Below, one piece after another: positions 24,511 through 36,010 of a stretch of DNA of 64,000 bases. Position 1 is the stretch's first letter, and the number at the start of each line of letters is the position of its first letter. Origin of the DNA: Agarophyton chilense (Eukaryota > Rhodophyta > Florideophyceae > Gracilariales > Gracilariaceae); assembly GCA_030374765.1 (NCBI GenBank), contig JARGXX010000010.1, positions 62,001-126,000 of the forward strand, given 5' to 3'. Under the pieces are notes generated by a model. That model was not told the DNA's origin and did not search any database. It saw only the letters and a list, made by a program, of their open reading frames with translations. The position numbers were made by a program, and so were the translations under genes.

Positions 24511-25690
24511 TCACGGTGCCGTCAGTTCGTGCGTTGAGGGGGGCGGGCAGAGTTGCTCTCTCAAAACTCTTTCGGTTCTCTGTCTTATCTCGAAACCCGT
24601 AGAGTTCCACGTCCTCTTGCCATTACCGACGGCGCTCAGCAATACATGTAGAAATCGTGGCAATGGAGAAAGCGTACTGCCACTGATCACAACATTCTCT
24701 TCGGGCACGCTATGGCTCTCGAGTTGAGCAATGCTCCCCGACGAAACAGTCAACTCGACACAAGCCGTTGCCAGGTGCTGCGGCGTTTCGCCTTTCCTCA
24801 AAGTCGCAAAACCCCTCATCCTGGGTATTAATCGCCACGTGCGCCGTGGCACTTCAAACTTTCGCACCCTCGTGCCTCTTTCTATATCTTGGCGCTGCCG
24901 CGCAGCCATCATCTAATCTCCTTGCAGCACACTGCTACGCTACGAAATGCCAATGAGACCATGCCAGGGCTCCTAATCTCTTTGCACGCCATTGACGTCG
25001 TTCCGGTTCTTCCAGCGAGCGCGCCGCTATCTAATGGCCATTGGCCCGCCTTATTCTTCCCTACGAGCTGCCTCACGCCCATTCCCGACTTTAATGCACA
25101 GAAAGGCAGCACGCGCAGATTTCAGAAAATTTCATGAACAGACGGTTGGATCTACTAAAGACTCGTTTGTACAATATTCCCCTCGCCAGAGTCCAGGCAG
25201 AGGCCTCGGCTGCCTTGTGGTTATTGCGTAGCCGGATTCATATGAATTGACTGGGGCAGAGGTCGACACCAGATTCAGGTGGAGATTACCAGAATTTCAT
25301 TGCTATACATCACTCACTCATCCGAGAACCTTGCATCCATCGCCAAGAAGGCAGAGCGACTGTGCAAAGGCCTTTTGTGTGCTTTACTGGTCAAGCACGT
25401 AATACCTGGTGAATCTAGTGCCACTTATTCTCATTGATTTGGGCGTGCCCTTTCTGTTGTCGCACGCAAATGAGGCGCGTCACAATGCCGCCCACTCCGG
25501 CACAGAAACCCATCGGCGTTGTGCTGTACACCAGCAACTATCGCCTGCTGTTGCAATTAGAAGGCTTTATCGGCATTCTGATACTTGCCCGAAAGGGAGT
25601 GACGTGCTTCACCAAATATAACCATAGCGTTACCCTTTTGCACCACATGCTTGAAATTCTGGGTTGGGTGGGTGCGTTGCGTTAACGGTT
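24511..25690 (+). pseudogene. Coding-like tract, unrecognised, probably decayed
   Basis: Plus-strand frames carry protein-like runs such as NRRLDLLKTRLYNIPLARVQ (about 25137), a helical stretch broken by a stop, and TMPPTPAQKPIGVVLYTSNY (about 25480) followed by a hydrophobic segment to a stop at 25685. A minus frame of 133 codons (24912-24511) overlaps the start of this region and cannot be excluded as the real one. Frames shift several times. I do not recognise the family. Confidence 0.25.
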
Positions 25691-26707
25691 GGGGAAGTCC
25701 TCCGATTTGTCAGTTGATGAGAATCTTGGGCATGTACTGCTGCTTGGAACGCTGATTGTTCCTGATGATGGCGATATGGAAGCCAGCGGGCACTTTTAGT
25801 GAGATATTTTGCAATGAGTGAAGCAGGATCAAGATTTCACATCTTCATCTACGAGCTCGTCGAATACAGCCTCCTGCTACCGAATGAATTGCTTGTCTTC
25901 TCTGACCTGGGTCTTAGTCTCTTCACGCACACGTATAGTTCAAACAAAATTATACACACGCCTGCAGCGCTTGACTGAGTGGTTGGCACCCATTCCCGAT
26001 CCAAGGCGCCTTTTTCTTATGTTTCGTGGAGCGGGAAATTGCTGAGGTGGTCTCGCTGTACCACGACCATGTTGCGAGGAGATCCCAGGACTCGCAGTGG
26101 TTAACAAAGTTGGCTGTTCGTGACGGAGCGGAGTACTGCGGTCATGAACTCTATCGGTTACGGTGTGGGCCGGAGTAATTTCATTATCCGTGTCAATCAG
26201 ATGGGGAACACTGGCATTAGCTACGGAAGAATTTGGACCCAAATCTGTGTTCTGCGGTCAGTCCTGAAACCATTGTTGTAGTTACTATCACATCGAAACG
26301 CTTCTTGAATTAGAAGGTTAGCGGCCCACTGCCCTTCAGCGTACTTCAATATGTTGTAGTGCTTTCCCGTTTTAGAACGAAGTTACATCACGACAAGAGG
26401 ATAATTCTTTTGCAATGAGCGATATGTTAAGCTCCCATCATCGGCAACTTTCCGAACATCGTTCACGTGATCTCGAACGTCTGTGTTTTCGGGAAGCTAG
26501 TATTGACTGCTAGGTTTCTAGTTTGGGTGTGCTAGAATGTATATGGTTAGCGTTCAAAAATTCGCAGAATTTTGATGCTAGAATATCTAGCGCAACATAA
26601 GAGTTCAAGCGAATGTTAAGGTGATTGTAGAAAACTAGCAAACGCCCATAATAGCATCGCAATAATACCAATAATGTAAGAGAACTTGTGCGATATCTTT
26701 CAGTTAT
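25690..26707. other. No feature seen
   Basis: Minus frame of 100 codons at 26242-25940 and other short frames; none shows a motif. Ends at the target duplication of the next solo LTR. Confidence 0.35.
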
Positions 26708-26712
26708 CATTC

Positions 26713-27625
26713 TGTAGAGCAACGCCCAGTCAGGGGATACTTGAAGATGCAACTCATAGAATGAGGATTGAACCCTCTGAGGGTTATGATTATGATCCCC
26801 TCTAAGGTGTGCTGAGGTGGCACTGTTTTCTGGTTATATTTCGCCTATAAGGGAAAATTCGGATGGCCCATGATTGGATTGGCCCCGTGATACACGTGGC
26901 TTAGTTTTGGCACCGATTTTCGGATATTTGTAGAACGTTGGACTTTTGGGCCCTGACAGTTGGATCTCCACGTCTATGGCCCTGAGCAGGTGTGCACTAC
27001 TGTAGAGTTTATTTATTGGGCCCTACTTAGGGAGATGAGATCTGACAGTCTGAAGCTCAGAGTAAATGACAACCAAGGTTGGTCTCCGATACCTTTAGAA
27101 ATTCTTCGTCGCCATCGTTTCGGCCTTACAACCCGGAACGGGCTGTGGTTAGCAACGCCTGCGTAGGGACACGACTCCACTTGGAGAATGCTCACGTTTG
27201 GGTTCCGTGCAATCACCCCCTTGGGACCGCTCAGACGACCTGCGTGCACGATACCCCGTGGGGGTTCTGCTTACTTGTTGCGTGCTTTTTGTGTTTCCTT
27301 TCGAGGACAGGTTTTCGCCCTTGTATTGGGTTTCTTTTGTTGTTTCGCCCATTTTCTGGTTCTCGGGTCCGGTGCCTGTTAGTGCCCGACCCCCGCCCCG
27401 TTTTTCCTCTTCGCCGGATTTTCCCCCATTCTTTGGGATACCCATACTCATTCCCGATCCACGGTTTCTACCCCTCACCTCCGTCGGTACTGCCGGAATC
27501 CCCCGTGGGAGTTACACCGCACACTACGGGTGGAACGGAGGGCTCTGTCTCTGAGTCTGCCTCCTCCAGGGAGCAAGGCTTCGAACACCTTGAGAGCACT
27601 TCCCGTCGCCGGGTTTTGCCCCACA
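26713..27625 (+). mobile_element. Solo LTR, family D, copy 1
   Basis: 913 bp from TGTAGAGCAACGCC to GCCCCACA, flanked by a perfect 5-bp target duplication CATTC (26708-26712 and 27626-27630). It matches 29453-30350 in inverted orientation and 63708-64000 in direct orientation. The open frames inside it (up to 193 codons at 27079) come from LTR sequence and recur as mirror frames in the other copy; they are not treated as genes. No internal region present. Confidence 0.95.
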
Positions 27626-27630
27626 CATTC

Positions 27631-28869
27631 ATCCAATATCACGAATTCTACCGACAATGAAAGGAATTTCGAATGTTTCCTGGCGCGAGATATTTCATAT
27701 TGCACAAGTATTGTGGCTAGTATGAACCGTTCAAATGCACCGCCCATTCACTTGAATGCTTTCTAATCACCCTAATCGCTGGTGCATAATACATTGATAG
27801 TGTCAGCACTCCAAAGGCTGGGCGACTCGACCGGAAGCGGGTCTCCGGAAGTGAAATATTAAGACCTCGTTCCATATCCGGAGACCAGTTTCCCGTCCTT
27901 TCGCCCGCCCGATTGCAGATCACTACGCCTGGCCCGAACGTCGCGCTTCACTTAACTTATCGCAAAACGCGATGCAAACTGATCTGCGCCACTATTCTCC
28001 GGAGACCGACGGTTCAGGCAGGAATGCTGTCCCTGGAGAACTCGACAAGAACCTTTCAAGCCCTTCCCCTTCGTCCATCACTCTTTCCTACATAATTAGA
28101 TAGACAGCATGCAAATGACACAGCAAGTTAGAACCCTATTCCTCGCTTTATGTAAAATGCCTTCCATCGCATCGAACTTACTTGTTCAAACTTGTGCTCG
28201 GTGTTTCGCCCCCACGCTTCTCCATTCCCATCAATAAACAAAAAAGTCAGATCTCCGTCAAAAACAAAACCAAACTACATCAGCACCACAATCATCTCTA
28301 CAGCAACCAATTCTCCCACTTCTCGTCGAATCTTGCCTTCTTATCCCCTAGCAGCAGCAAACAACATCAAAGGAAATCTCCCTCCCTAACCAATACCAGA
28401 TAAAATTAGAAATCGCACTTACCGGTACTTCCATCATTTCCTATTCATTAAATATCGGCAGCACTGTCGTAATGATAAAAAATAATAAGTCAGATTTTCA
28501 TGGAAAAAAACGACACTGAAGATTTCGCCACCACGCATCAGTGACTTGATGCATCGATTCTAGGCAACAGCTTGGGCTTCAAGTCTTTCAATTGCCCTTG
28601 ACTACTTGGCGGCCACAAATGTAAAGCGTTATTACGATGCATCAAGGCTAGCTCCCTATCATCCCATAAAGTCGACAAAAAAGCCATGATATGGAAGGGA
28701 AACCGTTGGTATTAAGGAAAGTTCTTCGTTGCTCTCCATTCAATGAAATTGCTTTTCTCCCTGAAAGCCGACACCTGAAGTGCCGCTTGCAGAACATAAT
28801 TTGCCCGGACATCTTCATCATACTCCAGGTCCGTGGTTCTTAACGTGTTGTCGGCAATCATCGTGGCAA
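27631..28869. other. No feature seen
   Basis: AT-rich sequence with short frames only. No repeat of it elsewhere in the window. Confidence 0.35.
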
Positions 28870-30777
28870 AATGCACTAATGCGGTGTGTTTCGTGAGCTT
28901 GAATCACTCACGGTACTTCTCACCACCGATGAACTTTCGGTGAGGAACAATTTCCATGCATGCAAATGCGGTTGTAAACGTTCCTTACAAGAAGTCCATG
29001 ACCACGTCTCCAGGCTGAGAAAAGCGAGCAATGGGTTCATTCATCAGTTCCCTCGACTTCCGATCTGGGCGAATCTGATGGTGTACAAATCCATTGTTTT
29101 GCCGAATCCTCCAGTACAGTCTTTCTCCTGGGGCCAGATGAGGAGCCTGGTACGATTGGCCAAACGTACCCAGAGAATCTGCTGGCCACATGGTTTAACT
29201 TACGGTAGTTCACTATGGTCTTCTGTTATGGATACGGGAGGCCATTCCGAACAGCTCGCACAGCCTGCTCCGCTGCCAGAAAGAAACTGGTGTTGTTCCT
29301 TCTTGGGAACGCCATCTGGCTTTAAGCAATGGCGTAGGAACTACATCGTCGTCTTTTCCACGGTAAAAGACGTCTGCATCCTCCTATCTCTGTCGACGTA
29401 CTAGCACTCGGTCACAATCTTGTGCCATAACAGGAACTCGAATCCCGAACAGTGTGGAGCAAAACCCGGCGACGGGAAGTGCTCTCAAGGTGTTCGAAGC
29501 CTTGCTCCCTGGGGGAGGCAGACTCAGAGACAGAGCCCTCCGTTCCACCCGTATTGTGCGGTGTAACTCCCACGGGAGATTCCTGCAGTACCGAGGGAGG
29601 TGAGGGGTAGAAACCGTTGGATCGGGAATGGGTATGGGTATCCCAAAGAATGGGGGAAAATCCGGCGAATAGGAAAGACAGGGCGAGGGTCGGGCACTAA
29701 CAGGCACCGGACCCGAGAACCAGAAAAGGGGCGAAACAACAAAAGAAATCCAATACAGGGGCGAAAACCTGTCCTCCAAAGGAAACACAAAAAGCACGCA
29801 ACAAGTAAGCAGAACCCCCACGGGGTATCGTGCACGCAGGTCGTCTGAGCGGTCTCAAGGGGGTGGTTGCACGGAACCCAAACGTGGGCACCCTCCAATT
29901 GGAGTCGTGTCCCTACGCAGGCGTTGCTAACCACAGCCCGTTCCGGGTTGTAAGGACGAAACGATGGCGACTAAGAACCTCTAAAGGTATCGAAGACCAA
30001 CCTTGGTTACCATTTACTCTGAGCTCGGACTGTCAGATCTCGCCTCCCTATGTAGGGCCCACTAACTAAACTCTACAGTAGTGCACACCTGCTCAGGGCC
30101 ATACACGTGGAGATCCCACTGCCCGGGCCCAAAAATCCAACGTTCTAACAAATATCCGAGATTCGGTGCCAAAATTAAGCCACGTGTATCACCGGGCCAA
30201 TCCAACCATGGGCCATCCGAATTTTCACTTCAGAAAACAGTGCCAGCTCAGCACACCTTAGAGTGGATCGTAGTCATAACCCTCGGAGGGTTCAATCCTC
30301 ATTCTATGAGTTGCATCTTCAAGTTTCCCCTAACTGGGCGTTGCTCTACAAACAGAAGATAACCAGGTGCCCACCGGGACTCACCGTTTTGGAGCAGTAG
30401 TGAACCAAAGTTTCCATCTTCTCCTGAGAGATCTTGTCGTATTCAGTATCCCCAATTCCATACCGAGGATCGGTTAGAAAGAGTTGCGCCCTTCCATGAG
30501 GAGATAATTTTTCCCCTGGAGGAATTCCATGAGCGTCCACCGGCTCTTCAGACTCCCTACAGTGAAGCGTAAAGGTCTTCGTCATCATGCGCTCGAGAAG
30601 CTTTAGAGCTCTCCTAGTGACACGTTTCAGTCCCCCATGAGGAGAAAGGACGTTTACAGATGAGTCCACCGCTGCTTGTAGCTGTACATCGCCAACGACC
30701 GCAGGAGTGGGCGTTCCAGGTGCGTCAACGCTACCGTTGCCATTGAAATCTCCGGAGCCAGTGGAGGTTCTGGTCAT
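28870..30777 (-). pseudogene. DNA methyltransferase-like gene (N4/N6 amino type), split by a solo LTR
   Basis: On the minus strand the first part (30777-30351) carries LFLTDPRYGIG at about 30480-30450, matching motif IV (DPPY) of amino-methyltransferases with one change, followed by VSPGGHLVIFC. After the inserted LTR (29453-30350) the reading continues to a segment NNGFVHHQIRPDRKSRELMN and EPIARFSQPGDVVMDFL (about 29080-28985), a stop, then GTFTTAFACM, matching motif I (FxGxGT-type, SAM binding). Motif IV before motif I is the beta-class order used by bacterial-type N4-cytosine and N6-adenine DNA methylases. Joining the frame across one copy of the AACAG duplication leaves motif IV in register with an open stretch that then meets stops and frameshifts. 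The start is uncertain because the frame is open for about 36 codons above the Met. The substrate base is unknown. Confidence 0.68.
29453..30350 (-). mobile_element. Solo LTR, family D, copy 2 (inverted)
   Basis: 898 bp, reverse complement of 26713-27625, beginning TGTGGAGC and ending CTCTACA on the plus strand, with a perfect 5-bp target duplication AACAG (29448-29452 and 30351-30355). It interrupts the methyltransferase-like gene. With copy 1 it forms a 0.9-kb inverted repeat whose arms are about 1.8 kb apart. Confidence 0.95.
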
Positions 30778-30784
30778 TTTCTTC

Positions 30785-32010
30785 TCAACAGCCCCTGCAC
30801 GCTCTTCGTCCCACTTTTCCTCCCTGAACCGACGTCTGCACTTCGTACTTCTTCTTCGCCCTCTTCATCCCGCCATTCAAAATTTCACGGTTGTTATATT
30901 TTGCAGTGCAGAGGCGTTCTTCACAATACGGATACCACTCTCGGAGAAAGAATGAAAACGAACGGGAGGCTTGGCGCCCTTGCGTTTGAAGATTTCTAGC
31001 AGTGGTCAATCCTCGGTTTCGGTGAGCTCTTACAACTTCTTGTCCAGTACATTGCACTCCACATCCGATACTAAATCAAGTACCAGGATACATATATTGC
31101 GGGCGACATCCTTGGAAAACGCGGTAGCCCAAGAAACGACCTCGGAGGCGGATAAAGTCGGCTTCCTTTCTTCTCCGAGAGTGTATTCGGCGGTCTTGGG
31201 GCAAAAGCCAAGTGTCCGAGATGAAATTGAACTCAGCGTAAAACTGTCCGTATTTAGAAGCAGACAAGGAAGCAACATCTACTCTGCGTCAAGGAAGCAA
31301 AGCACGGATGCAAATCCATCCCAGGCCTTGTAAACTTCCTGTATACAGTACGCCAGGGGCTTACCGTGAGAGTGATTAGAGAATGTGAAACTTTCAACAT
31401 ACTTCACCACCTTCACTCTTCACTCTTCTTCTTCTAACCTTCCGTCGTTCGGTTGCCCGACTTGAACTCACGTGCTCAATATGCTTCACCATAGAGAGGT
31501 ACACGAGCTGCTGGAACCTCGTAGAAGGGGTGGTTCGAAACCTTCCCCCCCCCCCTCTCCCCCCCTTCTTGTAGCTGCTCCGCGGGAGAACCTCTAAAAT
31601 AAATCGTTGTTCAATACCCTTTCCAACATCCCAGTCGCACTACCGCGCCTTGAATGGATATTCCAGTCTTAGAAGTCGCACAAACGCCTGCCTTTCCAAC
31701 CGTCTTGCTTTTCGAACAAAGTCACATACCGAAAACTCTGACGTAAATATTGGCTAGGGCCCGTCACAGTTCCGCGGAGATAGGCTCAGAGTTCCTCCTC
31801 ACTGAACATTGTACAAGAAGAACCCAAAAATCTCTCCAAGGATGCAGCGACGGAAGCGTTGGTGCAAAGATTCTGAATCAAATAATCCACGAAATTGTCG
31901 AGCGTAACATCGCGTTTCGGTTCCCCGGGGCTTCTGGAATCGGTGTATTCATCGCGGACTGCCATGAACAACCTCCATACGGTAGTAAAACTTTCAGCGT
32001 TCATCACAGG
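30785..32010 (-). pseudogene. Minus-strand coding-like region upstream of the methyltransferase
   Basis: A frame from 32007 downwards (NAESFTTVWRLFMAVRDEYT... TLDNFVDYLIQNL) stays protein-like to about 31660 with a single internal TGA, reading AYLRGTVTGPSQYLRQSFRY after it. A second segment (31278-31030) reads EVVSWATAFSKDVARNICIL. Both have the same orientation as the methyltransferase fragment and could be upstream parts of that gene or of the element that carried it. No domain recognised. A run of 10 or more C at about 31545-31560 lies between the segments. Confidence 0.35.
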
Positions 32011-32039
32011 GGCTGAGCATCCACCATCCTGGAACTGTT

Positions 32040-32400
32040 AACATGAGGAAGTTGTAAAACTCCCTTCCCAGGAAAGGTAATCCATTGGCACGAGCGCACA
32101 GCGTTTTTTTCAAGAAGGATTGAACGGGAACGGCACGTTATGACGTTTTCAGTTTCAATGGTGCGAAAGCGGAAGGGGGGGGGGGGGGAGGAAGGTTGTC
32201 ATGAGAGATTTTTCGTGGCGTTAGACGCCCGTTCGCGGTTTTAGAAGAAGTCTCTTGTTAGCAGAGATGCTAGATAGGCTGAAGATGAGGGTTGGGGTGT
32301 TCGAAAAACGTAGAATAAACTACGACTTGGATCAGTGGAAGAGTCTTTCTAGTTCTTCTTCGAAGTTGTCAAAGTTACCGATCGCTCGGGGGCCGCCAGT
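32040..32400. other. No gene; contains a poly-G run
   Basis: Includes an uninterrupted G run of about 13-14 at about 32176-32189. No coding evidence. Confidence 0.5.
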
Positions 32401-32401
32401 T

Positions 32402-32437
32402 TTTGACCTTTTCAACCGACAATGTCAAAATTGGTCC
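32402..32437. repeat. Degenerate palindrome, copy 1
   Basis: Centred on CAACCGACAATGTCAAAATTGG. The right arm plus following bases (to about 32455, GGTCcCGaGGaGCAGCT) match the reverse complement of 36011-36060, giving an inverted repeat of about 40 bp around a 3.6-kb interval. Confidence 0.6.
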
Positions 32438-32919
32438 CGAGGAGCAGCTCGGGACACCCACAAACTCGCATATATCAGTATATCTCACCCAGGAAGGGAA
32501 AGGATCGCCATTTCTTCCCTAAATGAATAGTGCTGGCCAATGAAATGAGCCCCCGCAGTGGAATGGCCCAAGAATGGCGAGAGTTCATAACTACAGAAAC
32601 TAGAAGGTGCTCGAACCACCAACAATATTCTCGCTAATGAGGATGATTTGGTGGGAATTAAGAACCTTTTGAAGCCCTTAAACTCGCTTCTTTCGCCTTA
32701 AAAACCGTCAAAACCTCCCCGTCCGGTTCCACTTAGAGAAATCGTGGCGGATCGTGACGGCTCCTGGGAGGCTGGTGACTGAAGAGGTGGCGACTCGTTC
32801 TCATCAGCTCGTAATTACGGAAATGCAGACCTAAAATGTGTACAGGGTGTTCTCAGCGTGTAGTGTCAACGTATTCCTATTGTACGGGACTGTCAGTATA
32901 TATATTTTTAATATGCACT

Positions 32920-35830
32920 GCTAGTGTCTAAACGCCCGGCGGATTGGCCTCACACGAGGCCAGCTTGGCCTAATATGAGGCCAATTCTATTTTCCAAAAA
33001 AGTAGTAAAAAACGCTAGTTTCCATACTGCAGCGGCGTATTCTATTTTCTAAGTAAAAACACTAAATTCCTAACCATGTTCCTCCTGCTTTAAAGTACAT
33101 TCCTTAGGCAGTTGTCTTCAGTAACAGCAGCTCAGTGGTTTCACGAACGCTCAGAGACTGATAAAAACAGAGTTCAAACCTCTCTGAGTTCAGCGTAACT
33201 CGAAAACTCCTACGGGAGCTCGACTAATTCTAAAAATAATATGGTCTAAGAACGCATTTGAATCCACTTGAACAGCAGGCAGAATAAGGTTACATCTGCT
33301 AGAGGGATTGCTTCCTCAGAGACCATAATATATCTAGCAATTTGAATAGCGCGGATTGAATTAGTAGGGCGCTTAAGGTAATTTGAACTTTTGCTTTATA
33401 CTTTTAAAAATGCCTCTAAAAAGCCTTCAAAACGCATGTTGACACACGACCATCAATTTTGTTGACTAAATGTTGCTCGAAATGTGATGAATGTCACGCA
33501 GATGATCTATAAAAACCTCCCGACTGGTTCCACTGTGACATATATAAACATCCATATCATTGTACTTTTTGCATTCTGAACAAACAAATTTGTATTTGTA
33601 AGTGGTTTTGCAGACTTTATATCGTCCTTGATATGTTTGAGATGTCAGAGAACAATCAAATTTCCTTCTTTTACGATTGGTCTCCATTAAATGAATGCCG
33701 GTACCAGCCATATATGGGTTTTCTATTTCATCTTCCTCCTTACATTTTCTTTTCATAGTTCGAATAGCATCCCAGTTGTTATCTATTAATCCGTCTGCGA
33801 GATTACAATAGAAATTATGCGGTGTAAAATTGAAAGTGTTTCCGTATGCACCCTTTTAAAGATTACAAGCATCAACCACGCACATTGCCGGCAAAGAAGT
33901 ATTCACTGTAAAAGACCATTCTTTCAATTCAAACTTCTTTTCCATATTTAGATCATCTTGACGTGACCTATTATGCCTGTCAATTCTTGAACAACAAGAA
34001 TAGTACTCCTCAAAAACTCCTGGAATAGCAATGGAAAGCGGAATTTTCTTTGTTATTCCATCAGTTGTCTCCATCTTTCACGAGAAATTGGAGTTCCTGG
34101 TTGGGTACTGCTACAAGGGCTGATGAAATATCTCCTCTCGCGGTCCATTCAGAGCGCAGATATCATCTTCCGATCCAATTCAGGCAGTTACGAGACCATT
34201 GACACGTGCTGGCCTCGTGCCGTCATCGTAAGTTCGGAAAGATGTTTCGTAGGAGACCTTCTGGTCGCTGTTTTTACAACCCCAATAAATCGAATTCCTC
34301 TTCTTAAAAGTTCTCCAGTGGTTTCAACAGATGCAAAATATGAATCGGTACAAAAGATTCGATCAGTTGCGAACCAATGTTCAACAAGTCTCATTAAATC
34401 AGCTGTTCCACGTGCATGTTCTGATTCAAAAGGCTGTACATCTTGTTGCGTAGCTCCCATCGTGATTTCTGTTTTGAGAATAATTCCACTCCTTCCACAA
34501 CACACTGTCTTTAATTCACAACCATTTTCAGGTTTCCTATCAAGAGCAGTGTAGTGTGGAAGTCCAATTTCAATCCAGTTCCTTCCAAGTTCATACAAAC
34601 GTGATATGTCTTCGTCCACGCACAAAGTGTGTGACGGATTTACGAACGCTTTCCGAATGTCATTTATAGCTTTCACAAACTCAGACACGCATGAATACCT
34701 GCAATCTTCTGATTTTTGATCGTTGTTAGAGCCATTGAAAACGATGAAATGCCTTATATGTTCAAATCTATTTCACGACATGATCTTTCCGAGCTGCGGA
34801 GATTCGATATATTTAGAATATGTGTCTTTAGACCAAAGCGATCTTCTATTTGAAAACTGAAAGCGTGTCATAAACACCATCATGCCGAAAAACTTCAAAT
34901 TTTCATCTCCTGTAGTCTGCTTTAAGCCTTCTTCTTCCAGCCGAGAGTTGGTAGATCGAACTATTTTTCCCAAATGAGCTACAAAAAACATCCACATGAA
35001 TAAATCGTATGAAGACAGTCCAGAAGGTGCATGAATGGCGGAGATAAAATCTTCAACAGGTCCCGTGACTTTTCATTGATGCATTTGCACTGTACCATTC
35101 AGATTCAAGGATACATTTTCCGTTGTCTATTTCGTCGAATCAACTTCCACAAAGCTGTCTTGCATGTTACTGCTTGTCACAGTGGGAGGGCTCAATGGAT
35201 TCATTTTGTGACATTGATCAGCATCCGTGACAGTATGCTACTCTTCATTGTTCGAAACTTCATTAGTAATAGCAAGACCGTTTATCTGCACATTAGAATT
35301 GATGGCTTCTTGAGAAGTTTTTTAACCTTGACATGATCGCCGGCTTTTGAATTGCAAATTTTGAGAGTGCATACTATCTGACGATCAGATAGCTCAAAGT
35401 TTATCGCGACAAAAGTGTGTCTCCGATTATTTTTGATAACAATGTCCACTTTTGAAACACTTTCGCTGAACAGTTTCGTTTTCTATTGCGTGCCAAAGAA
35501 GCGTGTACAGTCGCTCTCTGATGTGGTGAGACGTGCGCAGGTGTGTACTGTGTTTCCAATTACACAACGGCAATCCATAGATGATGAAATATTTGATAAA
35601 TTATGAAAGAATAAAGAAAAGATGGTGTTTTTTGCAGGTTGTGGACAATCGTTCGTGACCTTTGAGGTTGACGCCAAAGAAGAAGAGAAAGTTGACAACG
35701 TCTAGGCACAAAATTTTGAGGGAATTGACAAAGTTTACAAAAATTATCGATGTTATAATTTTGGCCTCAGATGAGGCCAGTGGTTGTATAGACACTAGTT
35801 CTGGTGTCCCCACACGTAGTAATTACTACG
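32920..35830 (-). mobile_element. piggyBac-like DNA transposon, decayed
   Basis: The transposase lies on the minus strand (34997-33466). Candidate terminal inverted repeats are CTAGTGTCTAaAC with a following TGGCCTCA-TGAGGCCA hairpin block at about 32921-32985, and the mirror form TGGCCTCAGATGAGGCCA to TAgACACTAG at about 35763-35803. A TTAA occurs near 32906 but I see no matching TTAA on the right, so the exact ends and target site are not settled. Confidence 0.65.
33466..34997 (-). pseudogene. piggyBac-type DDE transposase (DDE_Tnp_1_7-like)
   Basis: Segments in order on the minus strand: 34997-34773, the N-terminal part of the domain (NLKFFGMMVFMTRFQFSNRR), ending in a stop; 34688-34188, the catalytic core with LCVDEDISRLYELGRNW, the conserved HYTALDRKPENGCE block and CTDSYFASVETTGELLRRG; 34074-33856, with the YYSCCSRIDRHNRSRQDDLN block that supplies the later acidic residues; and 33756-33466, a Cys/His-rich C-terminus (VCSECKKYND... 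HLRDIHH), as in this transposase type. The expected catalytic Asp positions are present, but at least one frameshift near 34090 and stops near 34770 and 33854 disable it. It would excise and insert the element. The subtype resembles those of oomycetes and algae more than insect piggyBac. Confidence 0.88.
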
Positions 35831-35954
35831 GATTGTTAGTGACAGCGGCGTCTATGTGTACGGTTATATATACTGTTAGCGTTGTCGTTGTCTATATATA
35901 TCGTGATACCGTTTCTTAGTGCTGGAGTCGTTTGCCACTGGGCCAGTGAGCCAG

Positions 35955-36000
35955 TGGCACCCCCCCCCCCCCCGCCCGCCCCCCCCTCCCCTGTATGAAA
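35955..36000. repeat. Poly-C tract
   Basis: A C run of about 14 followed by C-rich sequence broken by single G or T, between GCCACTGGGCCAGTG and TGTATGAAATGG. The direct GCCACTGGGCC...GCCAGTGGC flank is itself palindromic. It may be an assembly-sensitive site. Confidence 0.8.
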
Positions 36001-36010
36001 TGGGTACTTG

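Noticed and set aside
27079-27660. 193-codon plus-strand ORF
   Set aside because: It lies within the family-D LTR and runs past its end; related frames recur in the other LTR copy because the DNA is repeated. No protein features.
29384-29934. Two overlapping minus-strand ORFs of 145 and 136 codons
   Set aside because: They are the family-D LTR read in the equivalent orientation, not genes.
33466-34997. Intact piggyBac transposase
   Set aside because: Stops near 34770 and 33854 and a frameshift near 34090 interrupt it.
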